Part shown: piece after piece, positions 33,061 to 40,601 of the stretch
Layout of the letters: each line of letters begins with the position of its first letter
Numbering within the stretch: the stretch's first letter is position 1
Assembly (NCBI GenBank): GCA_034436355.1
Contig: DAOTVQ010000040.1
Coordinates: 62,001 to 126,000, forward strand
Reading direction: 5' to 3'
Length of the DNA: 64,000 nucleotides
Source: CP2-2F sp034436355
GTDB taxonomy: Bacteria; Chloroflexota; Anaerolineae; Aggregatilineales; UBA2796
Translations under genes and position numbers: made by a program
The notes under the pieces: generated by a model
Told to the model about the DNA's origin: nothing
Database searches by the model: none
What the model saw: the letters and a program-made list of their open reading frames with translations, nothing else

Positions 33061-34644
33061 GTGATCAGCCTTTTGCTGATCGCGCCGTTTCTGCTAGGTG
33101 CGCCAAGCGCCGCTGCCGAACAGAAGCCATTCCGCTTGCCCTTCGCAGCAAAGTCGGGCGCGGCAACGTGGCTGCTGGAGCAGCACTATGGCAACACCCT
33201 AGAGGCGTTTGTTTATGGCAAATATTGGTATGCGGCAGGGCAAGGGCTGCATTTCGGTGTGGATTTTGAAGCGCCGTGCGGCACGCCGGTGCTGGCGATT
33301 GCTGAAGGTGTGGTGCGCTGGATTGACAACAGCACGTTCGGCGCAGAGCCACATAACTTGGTCATCCAGCACGAGGCACTCGGCTATGCTTCGGTCTATG
33401 GGCATTTGCGCGTCCGCTCACCGCTGATGGTTGGGCAACCTGTACGGCGCGGTCAGGTCGTTGGTGAGGTCGGCGATCCTGATCTGACCTGCCAATCGCG
33501 CCCACACTTGCACCTTGAGATACGCTCCCTTGATTACCGCATCGCCTATAATCCTGCCGCGCTCATTGACGCGGATTGGGATCATTTGGCACAGTTAGCG
33601 CGCCCGATTGGGATTGCCTTTGCGCGGGATATGAGCGCGCCGCGCCGCTGGCAGAGCATCCTCGATCAGCCTATCATTCAGATGGGTAACGCACTGCTCA
33701 ACAACTATTCGCTTGCCTACCCACCCACGCTGCGCCTTGCACCAACGCCTTATACGCCGCCTGCCTTTCGTGCGCCACTTGCCACCACCTTCAGCGCACG
33801 CCGCCTAACGCATGATGATTGTTGCAGCGGCGCTTGGTGGCAGCCCAATGGCGAGCTTGCCTATATCGCGGCAGCGCGTGAAAGCCTGCCACCGATCCTC
33901 TCGCCAGATGGGCGCTATGCTTTCACCAACGATAATGGGCGCGGTGTATTGGTGGATCGGCTGAGTGGTCGGCAAACCGCCTTGCTCACACGCGGCGCGT
34001 GGCTGACTTTTTCGCCGAGTGGCAAGCAGTTGCTCTGGCACGTTCGCCCAGGCGATTACTTCCCGAACCTGAAGCCACGCACCGAAATTTGGTTGGCAGA
34101 CTTGAACGGCGAAGGGCGCTTGCTGCGAACATGGCAAGGTGGCGAGGTCTATTGGTTGGATGAGAAGCGCCTGCTTTTGGTGGAAGTGGCGCCGCGCACA
34201 CAAAGCCATGCCCTCAGCATCCTACACACTACCGACGGACGCCTGACTGCGCTTGGCACCTTCGAGAATCTGCGGCGGCTGAGCATAGCGCCCGGCGGTG
34301 GCTATGTTGCCTTTTTTCTGCCTTTTCAGGCAAAGGCGAGCGATTCGGGCATCTACGTGCTGGCAACGCGCAGCGGCGCACAACCGCAAAAACTACCCTT
34401 CATGGGCAGTTTCCGCTGGCGGGACTCAGAAAGTCTGCTCTACGTGCCATATGCAGCCGATGCGGCTGCCCTGCACTACTACACGCTGACCGCTCAAGTA
34501 GACCGCCGCCTGAGCGATGGGCAGACGCGCCTTTCTATCGCCAATGATGAGTGGTCGGTTTCGCCGAATGGTCAGCAGATCGTCTTCCGTTCAGCAGAGG
34601 ATGGTGCCTTGTGGCTGCTTGACCTTGAGGATGATTCTTTCTAA
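33061..34644 (+). CDS. M23 (LytM-type) peptidase with C-terminal beta-propeller
   Basis: An exported 527-residue protein. The N-terminal M23 domain has the zinc ligands His64 and Asp68 (LHFGVD) and His151 (RPHLHLE) and the catalytic His115 (YGHLR) and His149, so it should be an active peptidoglycan endopeptidase. Residues about 230-520 are a WD/TolB-like propeller (SPDGRYAF, FSPSGKQLLWH, SVSPNGQQIVF). The GTG at 33061 gives a hydrophobic leader without basic residues. In-frame codons just upstream encode ISGRVSRLRLLSG, so the true start may be further up at a non-ATG codon. Confidence 0.88.
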   Translation: MISLLLIAPFLLGAPSAAAEQKPFRLPFAAKSGAATWLLEQHYGNTLEAFVYGKYWYAAGQGLHFGVDFEAPCGTPVLAIAEGVVRWIDNSTFGAEPHNLVIQHEALGYASVYGHLRVRSPLMVGQPVRRGQVVGEVGDPDLTCQSRPHLHLEIRSLDYRIAYNPAALIDADWDHLAQLARPIGIAFARDMSAPRRWQSILDQPIIQMGNALLNNYSLAYPPTLRLAPTPYTPPAFRAPLATTFSARRLTHDDCCSGAWWQPNGELAYIAAARESLPPILSPDGRYAFTNDNGRGVLVDRLSGRQTALLTRGAWLTFSPSGKQLLWHVRPGDYFPNLKPRTEIWLADLNGEGRLLRTWQGGEVYWLDEKRLLLVEVAPRTQSHALSILHTTDGRLTALGTFENLRRLSIAPGGGYVAFFLPFQAKASDSGIYVLATRSGAQPQKLPFMGSFRWRDSESLLYVPYAADAAALHYYTLTAQVDRRLSDGQTRLSIANDEWSVSPNGQQIVFRSAEDGALWLLDLEDDSF

Positions 34645-34744
34645 TCGGTTGGTAGTAGCCCTGTGTGGCACTTTGCATAAAACGGCAAGCGCGTGCTAAG
34701 CTAGTGAGCGTGTATCGGCATGGGCGGGAAGTGAAAGCTGTACC

Positions 34745-35857
34745 ATGAGCGAATCAAAACCTACGCCACCTAACCTAGACCTGCGCCGCCTGATTGACCG
34801 CATGGGCTATGGGATTCTCGTTTTTGATGCGGCGGATCGCCTTGTGATGGATAATGAAGCGGCACGGGCACTGCTCGGTCCTAACTTAACGCTTATTTGG
34901 GCGGAAGGTTGGTTGGCGGCTGCCATGCTGCTGGATGCGCGCCGTGTTGAAGGCCCCGGCGCACATGATATTCGTGCGCGGGCGCTCAGCAGTGGTGAAC
35001 CTGTTCGCTTTCACACGCTGCTGACGGGGACGTATATTCCGTGTTGGGCAGTTTCGGTGCAAGGCAACGATGGGCAGCTTTACACGCTCATCAGTATGGA
35101 GCAGACTGACTGGGTTGCCCTGCGCGAGTTCATGTCCACCTTCCGCACAGAGGCACGCCTTGCCGTAGAAAGCACACGCGGTCATGCTGATTTGATCATG
35201 CAACTCATGCGGAAACGCCCACCGGGCATGACTGCCGATCAATTGGCAGGGCGCGTTAAAGGCTTTGCTGAGATCATCGCCACGCATATGTATCGGCTGG
35301 AGATGCTGCTAGACCTGCTCTATCGGCTGGAATTGCTGCGGACAGGGCAGTTGCCAACGTTGGTCAACCGTGATCGGCGTAAGATCAAACTAGCAGATTT
35401 CGTCGAGGATTTCCTTGAATCGCTCATCCAAGAGCAGCCACTGGACGATATTCACTCGGAAACGCTGCGCGATAGGCTGATCGTGCAGATTCCAAGCGCG
35501 CTGACAGTGGGTGCTTCTGCCGAGTATTTGCGGAAGGCACTTCATGATGTGCTGCGAAACGCGCTGATGTACAGCCCTAAAGGGTCACCTATCATCCTGC
35601 GCGCCAACCGACTGATGCCAAGCGATGTGGTGCAAATTGACATAGCCGATCAAGGCTGCGGCATCCGTGCCAAAGAGTCAGATCGCGTTTTTGCGCCTTT
35701 TCAGCGAGCGCGTCAGCCACAAATCATGGCGGAATTTGGCTATGGCATTAGCCTATACTTGGTGAAGGCAGAGCTAGACGCGATGGGCGGGCGCATTTGG
35801 TATGAAAGTGAAGAAGGCGTTGGCAGCACCTTCAGCATCAAGCTGCCCGGCGCTTAG
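34745..35857 (+). CDS. PAS sensor histidine kinase with altered phosphoacceptor
   Basis: A 370-residue cytoplasmic sensor. A PAS-like domain (MGYGILVFDAADRLVMDNEAA) is followed by a helical hairpin and an HATPase domain with N box DVLRNALMYSPKG, G1 DIADQGCGIR, F VFAPFQRA and G2 EFGYGISLYLVKAE. The dimerisation helix reads FMSTFRTEARLAVESTRGHADLI where HisKA has the SHELRTPL motif, so Thr135 takes the place of the phosphorylated His. It may be a non-phosphorylating ATPase or use another residue. No response regulator is adjacent. Confidence 0.85.
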   Translation: MSESKPTPPNLDLRRLIDRMGYGILVFDAADRLVMDNEAARALLGPNLTLIWAEGWLAAAMLLDARRVEGPGAHDIRARALSSGEPVRFHTLLTGTYIPCWAVSVQGNDGQLYTLISMEQTDWVALREFMSTFRTEARLAVESTRGHADLIMQLMRKRPPGMTADQLAGRVKGFAEIIATHMYRLEMLLDLLYRLELLRTGQLPTLVNRDRRKIKLADFVEDFLESLIQEQPLDDIHSETLRDRLIVQIPSALTVGASAEYLRKALHDVLRNALMYSPKGSPIILRANRLMPSDVVQIDIADQGCGIRAKESDRVFAPFQRARQPQIMAEFGYGISLYLVKAELDAMGGRIWYESEEGVGSTFSIKLPGA

Positions 35858-35873
35858 TCTATAGAGAAGTGCA

Positions 35874-36899
35874 GTGACAACAGCTTACATCAGTGATTCG
35901 CGTGTGCAGGTGCATACGCTTAGCGGGCATGTAGAGAGCGCGGCGCGGCTGGCAGCCGTTCAAGCGCGCCTCACCGAGTCGCAAGTGACCGATCACATGC
36001 TGGCGCTGACGCCTGAGCCGATCAGTGACGCGCAGATTTTGAGCGTGCATACACAAGACTATCTCGATCTGCTCAAGTGGACGGAAGGGCAGCGCGGCGT
36101 GCAGCTTGGCGCGGATACCTACGCCCTGCCAGAGTCGTTGGGCGCGGCACGCCTTTCCAGCGGTGCGGCACTGCGCGCAGTGGATGCCGTATGCAGCGGC
36201 GAGGCACACAACGCATTGGTGGCGACTCGCCCACCAGGACATCACGCCATTCCCGATATGGCGATGGGCTTTTGCCTGCTGGCAAATGTGGCACTGGCTG
36301 CGCGCCACGCCCAAGCGCGCTACGGCTTAACGCGCATCCTGATCGTGGATTACGATGTGCATCATGGCAACGGCACACAAGATATTTTCTACAAGGACGA
36401 CACGGTGTATTTCGTTTCCACACACCAATCGCCATGGTATCCCGGCACGGGCGCGCTCAACGAGACGGGCGAAGGCACGGGCAAGGGCGCAACGCTCAAT
36501 GTGCCGCTGCCTGTTGGTGTGGGCGATCAGGGCTTTGGGCGCATCTATGATGAGGTGTTGTGGGCAGCAGCGCGCCGTTTCCGCCCTGAGCTAATGATCA
36601 TTTCCGCCGGCTTTGATGCCCACTGGCGCGATCCGTTGGGCGGCTTGCAGCTTTCATTGAGCGGCTACGCAAGCCTGAGCCGTGCATTAATCCGCATGGC
36701 AGAGGAAGTGTGCGGCGGAAAGATCATCTTTGTGCAGGAAGGCGGCTACGATCTTGAGGTGCTGAGCCACGGCATGTTGAACGTGGCGTATGCGCTGCTA
36801 GGACGTGACACAGTCAGCGATCCGATAGGTGCCGCGCCGCAGGCTGAGCCAAACATTAGCGATTTGATCGAGCGTCTGAAGGCAGTGCATGGTTTGTAG
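35874..36899 (+). CDS. histone-deacetylase-family amidohydrolase
   Basis: A 341-residue zinc deacetylase of the class II/AcuC-like family, which in bacteria removes acyl groups from polyamines, acetyl-lysine or small molecules. The active site is clear: RPPGHHAIPD with His123 and His124, zinc ligands Asp161 and His163 in DYDVHHGNG, Asp248 in SAGFDAH, and EGGYDLE near the C-terminus. The GTG start lies 16 bases after the kinase stop and the stop is three bases before the ABC gene. The substrate is open. Confidence 0.9.
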   Translation: MTTAYISDSRVQVHTLSGHVESAARLAAVQARLTESQVTDHMLALTPEPISDAQILSVHTQDYLDLLKWTEGQRGVQLGADTYALPESLGAARLSSGAALRAVDAVCSGEAHNALVATRPPGHHAIPDMAMGFCLLANVALAARHAQARYGLTRILIVDYDVHHGNGTQDIFYKDDTVYFVSTHQSPWYPGTGALNETGEGTGKGATLNVPLPVGVGDQGFGRIYDEVLWAAARRFRPELMIISAGFDAHWRDPLGGLQLSLSGYASLSRALIRMAEEVCGGKIIFVQEGGYDLEVLSHGMLNVAYALLGRDTVSDPIGAAPQAEPNISDLIERLKAVHGL

Positions 36900-36902
36900 G
36901 GC

Positions 36903-37844
36903 ATGATTACTGTCGAATCGCTCACCAAGCGCTATGGGCGCTTTACCGCACTGCGCGGCATCACCTTTCAGGCTGAAAGCGGCGAGATTCTCGGCTTTCT
37001 CGGTCCGAACGGTGCCGGCAAAACCACCACCATGCGGATTTTGACTGGCTACATGCCGCCTACCAGCGGTAAGGCAGCCGTAGCTGGTTACGATGTGTTC
37101 ACCGATTCCCTTGAGGTGCGGAAGCGTGTTGGCTATCTACCTGAAACAGTGCCACTCTACCCAGATATGACCGTGCATGGGTATGTGAAATATGTGGCAG
37201 AACTGCGCGGCGTGCCACAGGCTGCCAGCCGTGCGGACGACGTGCTGCGCGCCGTCGGCATGGAGAGCCGCCGTGAGAGCCTGATCCGCAGCATCTCCAA
37301 AGGAATGCGCCAGCGTGTTGGTCTGGCACAAGCGCTCGTCCACGATCCACAAGTGCTGATCCTTGATGAGCCAACCATTGGGCTGGATCCGCGCCAAACG
37401 CTTGAAGTGCGCGATCTCGTCCGCAGTTTGGGCAAGAATCACACCATTATGTTCAGCACGCACATCCTCAGCGAGGCGGAACAGGTCTGTGATCGGGTGG
37501 TGATTATTGATCGCGGCGCCATCGTGGCGATGGATAAGCCTGAGGCGCTGCGTGAGCAGCTTCAGCAAGGTGCGCGGCTGTTCGTGCGCGTTGGCAAAGC
37601 AGAGTCGGCAGAGGCAGCGCGCAGAATGCTGCGGAATGTAACCGGCGTTGCCGACGTTATGCCCTTTAACGATGGATTCAGCGTAGAGGCACGGCGCGGT
37701 GTGGATATACGGGCGCGGTTGGCAGGCGCAATCACAGAGTCAGGTTTAGAGTTGCTCGAACTGCGCCCGCTTGCCATGTCGCTTGAGGATATTTTCCTCG
37801 AATTGACCATGCATCAGCGTGAGCAAGCCGATGAGCGCAATTAG
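36903..37844 (+). CDS. ABC transporter ATP-binding protein, no permease adjacent
   Basis: A 313-residue ABC ATPase. Walker A is GPNGAGKTT, the signature is SKGMRQRVGLAQAL, Walker B is VLILDEPTIGLDP, and the switch is FSTHILSEAE. The C-terminal domain of about 80 residues (with LSLEDIFLEL-like MSLEDIFLELT) matches ABC-2 exporters of the GldA/NosF/CcmA type. The ABC-2 permease that usually follows is missing; the next genes are a Rieske protein and a TusA-like protein. It probably pairs with a permease encoded elsewhere. Confidence 0.9.
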   Translation: MITVESLTKRYGRFTALRGITFQAESGEILGFLGPNGAGKTTTMRILTGYMPPTSGKAAVAGYDVFTDSLEVRKRVGYLPETVPLYPDMTVHGYVKYVAELRGVPQAASRADDVLRAVGMESRRESLIRSISKGMRQRVGLAQALVHDPQVLILDEPTIGLDPRQTLEVRDLVRSLGKNHTIMFSTHILSEAEQVCDRVVIIDRGAIVAMDKPEALREQLQQGARLFVRVGKAESAEAARRMLRNVTGVADVMPFNDGFSVEARRGVDIRARLAGAITESGLELLELRPLAMSLEDIFLELTMHQREQADERN

Positions 37845-37936
37845 CCGATAAACGACACGAACAAATGTTGGCATTCTAGCGCTGCGCTGCTAAAATTAAG
37901 GTACATCTTTTTAACTTACAGAGATCACCAGTTGCC

Positions 37937-38317
37937 ATGTCTGCTAACAAAATCTGGGTGCGCGTTTGCGACTTGAACGCCCTGCCCCTCAACCGTGCCG
38001 TCAACGTCCATGTGAACAACCAGCGCCTTGTGATTGCCCGCTGCGGCGAAAGCGCACAGATTGTACAAGGCTACTGTACGCACATGCTCTACGCCTTGAA
38101 AGATGCTCAAGTGAGCAACTGCCTGATCACCTGCAATCTGCATGGTAGCCAATTCGATCTGCGCGATGGCAGCGTGCAAAGCTGGGCAACGCCGCTCACC
38201 GATGACATCAAACAGCGCAAGGCGCTGCGCGTTTACGAGACCGAAGTGCGCGATGGTGTGGTTTATTTGGCATGGAATGCCGAGAGTGCCGAGAAAGTGC
38301 GCGTGCGGCTCTCATGA
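37937..38317 (+). CDS. Rieske-type [2Fe-2S] ferredoxin
   Basis: A 126-residue soluble Rieske protein. The cluster ligands are Cys47 and His49 (CTHMLY) and Cys66 and His69 (CNLHGSQFD), with 16 residues between the pairs, and the last part (DGVVYLAW) fits the fold. It resembles the small electron-transfer ferredoxin component of aromatic-ring dioxygenases or nitrite reductase small subunit. No dioxygenase is adjacent. It overlaps the TusA-like gene by four bases. Confidence 0.9.
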   Translation: MSANKIWVRVCDLNALPLNRAVNVHVNNQRLVIARCGESAQIVQGYCTHMLYALKDAQVSNCLITCNLHGSQFDLRDGSVQSWATPLTDDIKQRKALRVYETEVRDGVVYLAWNAESAEKVRVRLS

Positions 38318-38562
38318 TGCAAAGGGCGGAACAACCAATCGGCGAGACATTTGCCTCTAACCTTGAGATATGCTACGAGGTGCTGCTCTACCTTGCCAGC
38401 CGCATGGCGCGCCTGCCTGATGGTGAGGCATTAGAGTACATCAGCGGCGATCCCGACGCTGCGGCGAAAATTAGTGCATGGTGCGAAGTCCGCGGTTTCA
38501 CCCTCGCCTGTTGCGAACGCTTGCCCGATGCCCGCTGGCGCTTTGTGATTGAGAAAGGCTGA
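38314..38562 (+). CDS. TusA/SirA-like small protein
   Basis: An 82-residue protein started at an ATG that shares ATGA with the Rieske stop. The C-terminal part (GEALEYISGDPDAAAKISAWCEVRGFTL) matches the TusA fold, a sulfur carrier. Where TusA has CPxP, this protein has CYEV, so the cysteine is kept but the prolines are lost. Its partner may be the Rieske protein or another sulfur enzyme. Not a typical TusA. Confidence 0.65.
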   Translation: MMQRAEQPIGETFASNLEICYEVLLYLASRMARLPDGEALEYISGDPDAAAKISAWCEVRGFTLACCERLPDARWRFVIEKG

Positions 38563-38570
38563 TTGCCTGC

Positions 38571-39242
38571 ATGTCCGAACATAGCGAGCCGTTGCCTGAA
38601 ATAGCGTCTGATCCCGCCGAGAGCGGCAAGCCATTCCGCCGTGAGTGGCTGGTGTTGATCGCTGTTTTCACAGCCCTTACCCTGATCGCCATGCTGGCGA
38701 TTGAACACTATGGCAGGCAGAGCCTTGCAGCAGTGCCAACGCGCACCTATGCACCACCCGCTGCGCTGCGTGAACTCACGCTAGAGCAGTTCGGGATCAC
38801 CCTGCTGGCACCTTCTAATTGGAGCGCGCCAACTATCCTTGATGCTAACCGCTTTGTGCTGTCTGCCGATGGCAGCGGCGATACACGCACCACTGCCGCG
38901 CCGTTTCTGTATGTGGTGGTAGATGCACTGCCCATCTTCAGCCGTCAGTTGAACTTCCGCACCGATCTAGAAGACCCTACCGAACAGCTTGATGCCCTTG
39001 TCGAGGCGCTCAACCGCAATGGTCCGCGTTTTAAGGCATCCACACCCTACAGCGGCTCGCCTTATCCGGCTGCCATTGTGCGCGGCTTTGAGCGTGGCAA
39101 CGAACTCACCATCGTCCTGATGCGCCTGCCCGACAGGCGTTGGCTGTACATCGGCGCACAAGCAGAGGCACCCTTATTCCGCGCCTATGAGGCAAGCGTG
39201 TTTTTGCCCGCCACCAACGCTATCCGCCTGATCGAACGTTAA
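38571..39242 (+). CDS. single-pass membrane protein of unknown function
   Basis: A 223-residue protein: a charged N-terminal segment of about 24 residues, one membrane helix at about 25-45 (EWLVLIAVFTALTLIAMLAI), then an extracytoplasmic domain with a FGITLLAPSNWSAP stretch, similar in feel to domains named after surface-protein lipid-handling PsbP-like folds. It is placed nine bases before recF and eight after the TusA-like gene. I do not recognise a family; the PsbP comparison is weak. Confidence 0.6.
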   Translation: MSEHSEPLPEIASDPAESGKPFRREWLVLIAVFTALTLIAMLAIEHYGRQSLAAVPTRTYAPPAALRELTLEQFGITLLAPSNWSAPTILDANRFVLSADGSGDTRTTAAPFLYVVVDALPIFSRQLNFRTDLEDPTEQLDALVEALNRNGPRFKASTPYSGSPYPAAIVRGFERGNELTIVLMRLPDRRWLYIGAQAEAPLFRAYEASVFLPATNAIRLIER

Positions 39243-39251
39243 TACTCGCCT

Positions 39252-40454
39252 ATGCGCCTGCTGCACCTCTCGCTAACCAACTTTCGCGGTTATGCGCGCC
39301 TTGAACTGCCTATGCCCGAAGGGGCGGTGCTGCTGTGTGGCGCCAACGCGCAGGGCAAAACCAGCCTGTTAGAGTCAATCTACTACCTTGCGACGGGGCG
39401 CTCGCCGTGGACGACCTCTGATCGGCAGTTGCTCAATTGGCGCGCTGAGGGCGAAGTGCTGCCCTTCATCCGCATTAGTGCCGAGATATGCAGCCGCCGC
39501 AGTGACCTTACACGGCTGGACATCACCATTTACAAGGAGGCGGAAAACGGCGGCTTTCGTAAAGAAATCCGCGTGAATGGCAGCAAGAAGCGCGTGCTGG
39601 ATTTGATGGGCGTGCTGAACGTTGTCATGTTTTTGCCGCAAGATTTGGCGTTGGTGGAAGGCACACCAACTGACCGCCGCCGCTACTTGAACATCACGCT
39701 TGCTCAGACGAATCCAAGCTATGCGGCTGCCTTGCAGACCTTTGATAAAGCATTGACGCAGCGGAATGCCCTGCTGCGCCAAATTGCCGAACGCCGCGCC
39801 ACGCTGCGCGAACTTGCCTATTGGGATGATCAGTTGGTGAATGCGGGCAGCGTCATTGTGGCGGGCAGGCAGCACCTGCTGCGCGATCTGGAACAACTGG
39901 CAAGCGCGGTGCATCGCCAACTCACCAACGAGGCTGAACGCCTTGAATTGCATTATTTGCCCAGCTTTCTGCCCACTGCCCGCGCTGATGGGCAGCTCTC
40001 GTTTGACGTAGTGGGCTTAGATTTGCACCGCCAACTCACGCCAAGCGAAATTGCCCCACAACTGCGTAAGGCGCTTGCCGAGAATCAGCGCGAGGAACTT
40101 TCCCGTGGCATCACCTTGATCGGACCGCAGCGCGACGAACTGCGTTTCTCTGTGAATGGGCGCGATCTTGGCTTGTATGGCTCACGCGGGCAGGCGCGCA
40201 CAGCTGTGCTTGCCCTGAAACTGGCAGAGCTGGCATGGATGCGTGCCACCACCGGCGATGAGCCGGTGCTGCTGCTGGATGAATTCATCGCCGAACTTGA
40301 CGCTGAGCGGCGCGCTTTTCTGCTAGAACACATTCACAGTGCCTCGCAAGCCCTGCTGACCACCACCGAACCTGATATTTTCACAGCAGATTTCCTCCGA
40401 AAGGCTGCGGTTTGGCAAGTCCGCAGCGGACACATTACAACCTCATCACATTGA
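39252..40454 (+). CDS. recF: RecF recombination protein
   Basis: A 400-residue SMC-like ATPase that helps load RecA at single-strand gaps. Walker A is CGANAQGKTSLL (about 29-40), the ABC signature is YGSRGQARTAVLALKLA, and Walker B is VLLLDEFIAELDAE. The characteristic FLPQDLALVEGTPTDRRRYLN segment is also present. It is not next to dnaN or gyrB as in many bacteria; dnaN lies 21 kb away on the other strand. Confidence 0.95.
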   Translation: MRLLHLSLTNFRGYARLELPMPEGAVLLCGANAQGKTSLLESIYYLATGRSPWTTSDRQLLNWRAEGEVLPFIRISAEICSRRSDLTRLDITIYKEAENGGFRKEIRVNGSKKRVLDLMGVLNVVMFLPQDLALVEGTPTDRRRYLNITLAQTNPSYAAALQTFDKALTQRNALLRQIAERRATLRELAYWDDQLVNAGSVIVAGRQHLLRDLEQLASAVHRQLTNEAERLELHYLPSFLPTARADGQLSFDVVGLDLHRQLTPSEIAPQLRKALAENQREELSRGITLIGPQRDELRFSVNGRDLGLYGSRGQARTAVLALKLAELAWMRATTGDEPVLLLDEFIAELDAERRAFLLEHIHSASQALLTTTEPDIFTADFLRKAAVWQVRSGHITTSSH

Positions 40455-40506
40455 CGAAAATTTCATGAATTGACGTTCCATAGAACGCTCATCTTCGGTT
40501 AAGCTA

Positions 40507-40512
40507 TATAAT
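40507..40512 (+). promoter_or_regulatory. candidate -10 box for the DUF11 protein gene
   Basis: A perfect TATAAT within an AT-rich 130-base gap after recF. The TTGACG upstream at 40470 is too far away (31 bases) to pair with it. The gap holds nothing else that I can name. Confidence 0.35.
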
Positions 40513-40601
40513 TAGGCAAGATGCGCTGTAAGCCTGATTTATTCTAATCTGTTTGATGTGCAGCGCGGCTATACCCATCGATAGTCATGAGGCATTCTAC
40601 T

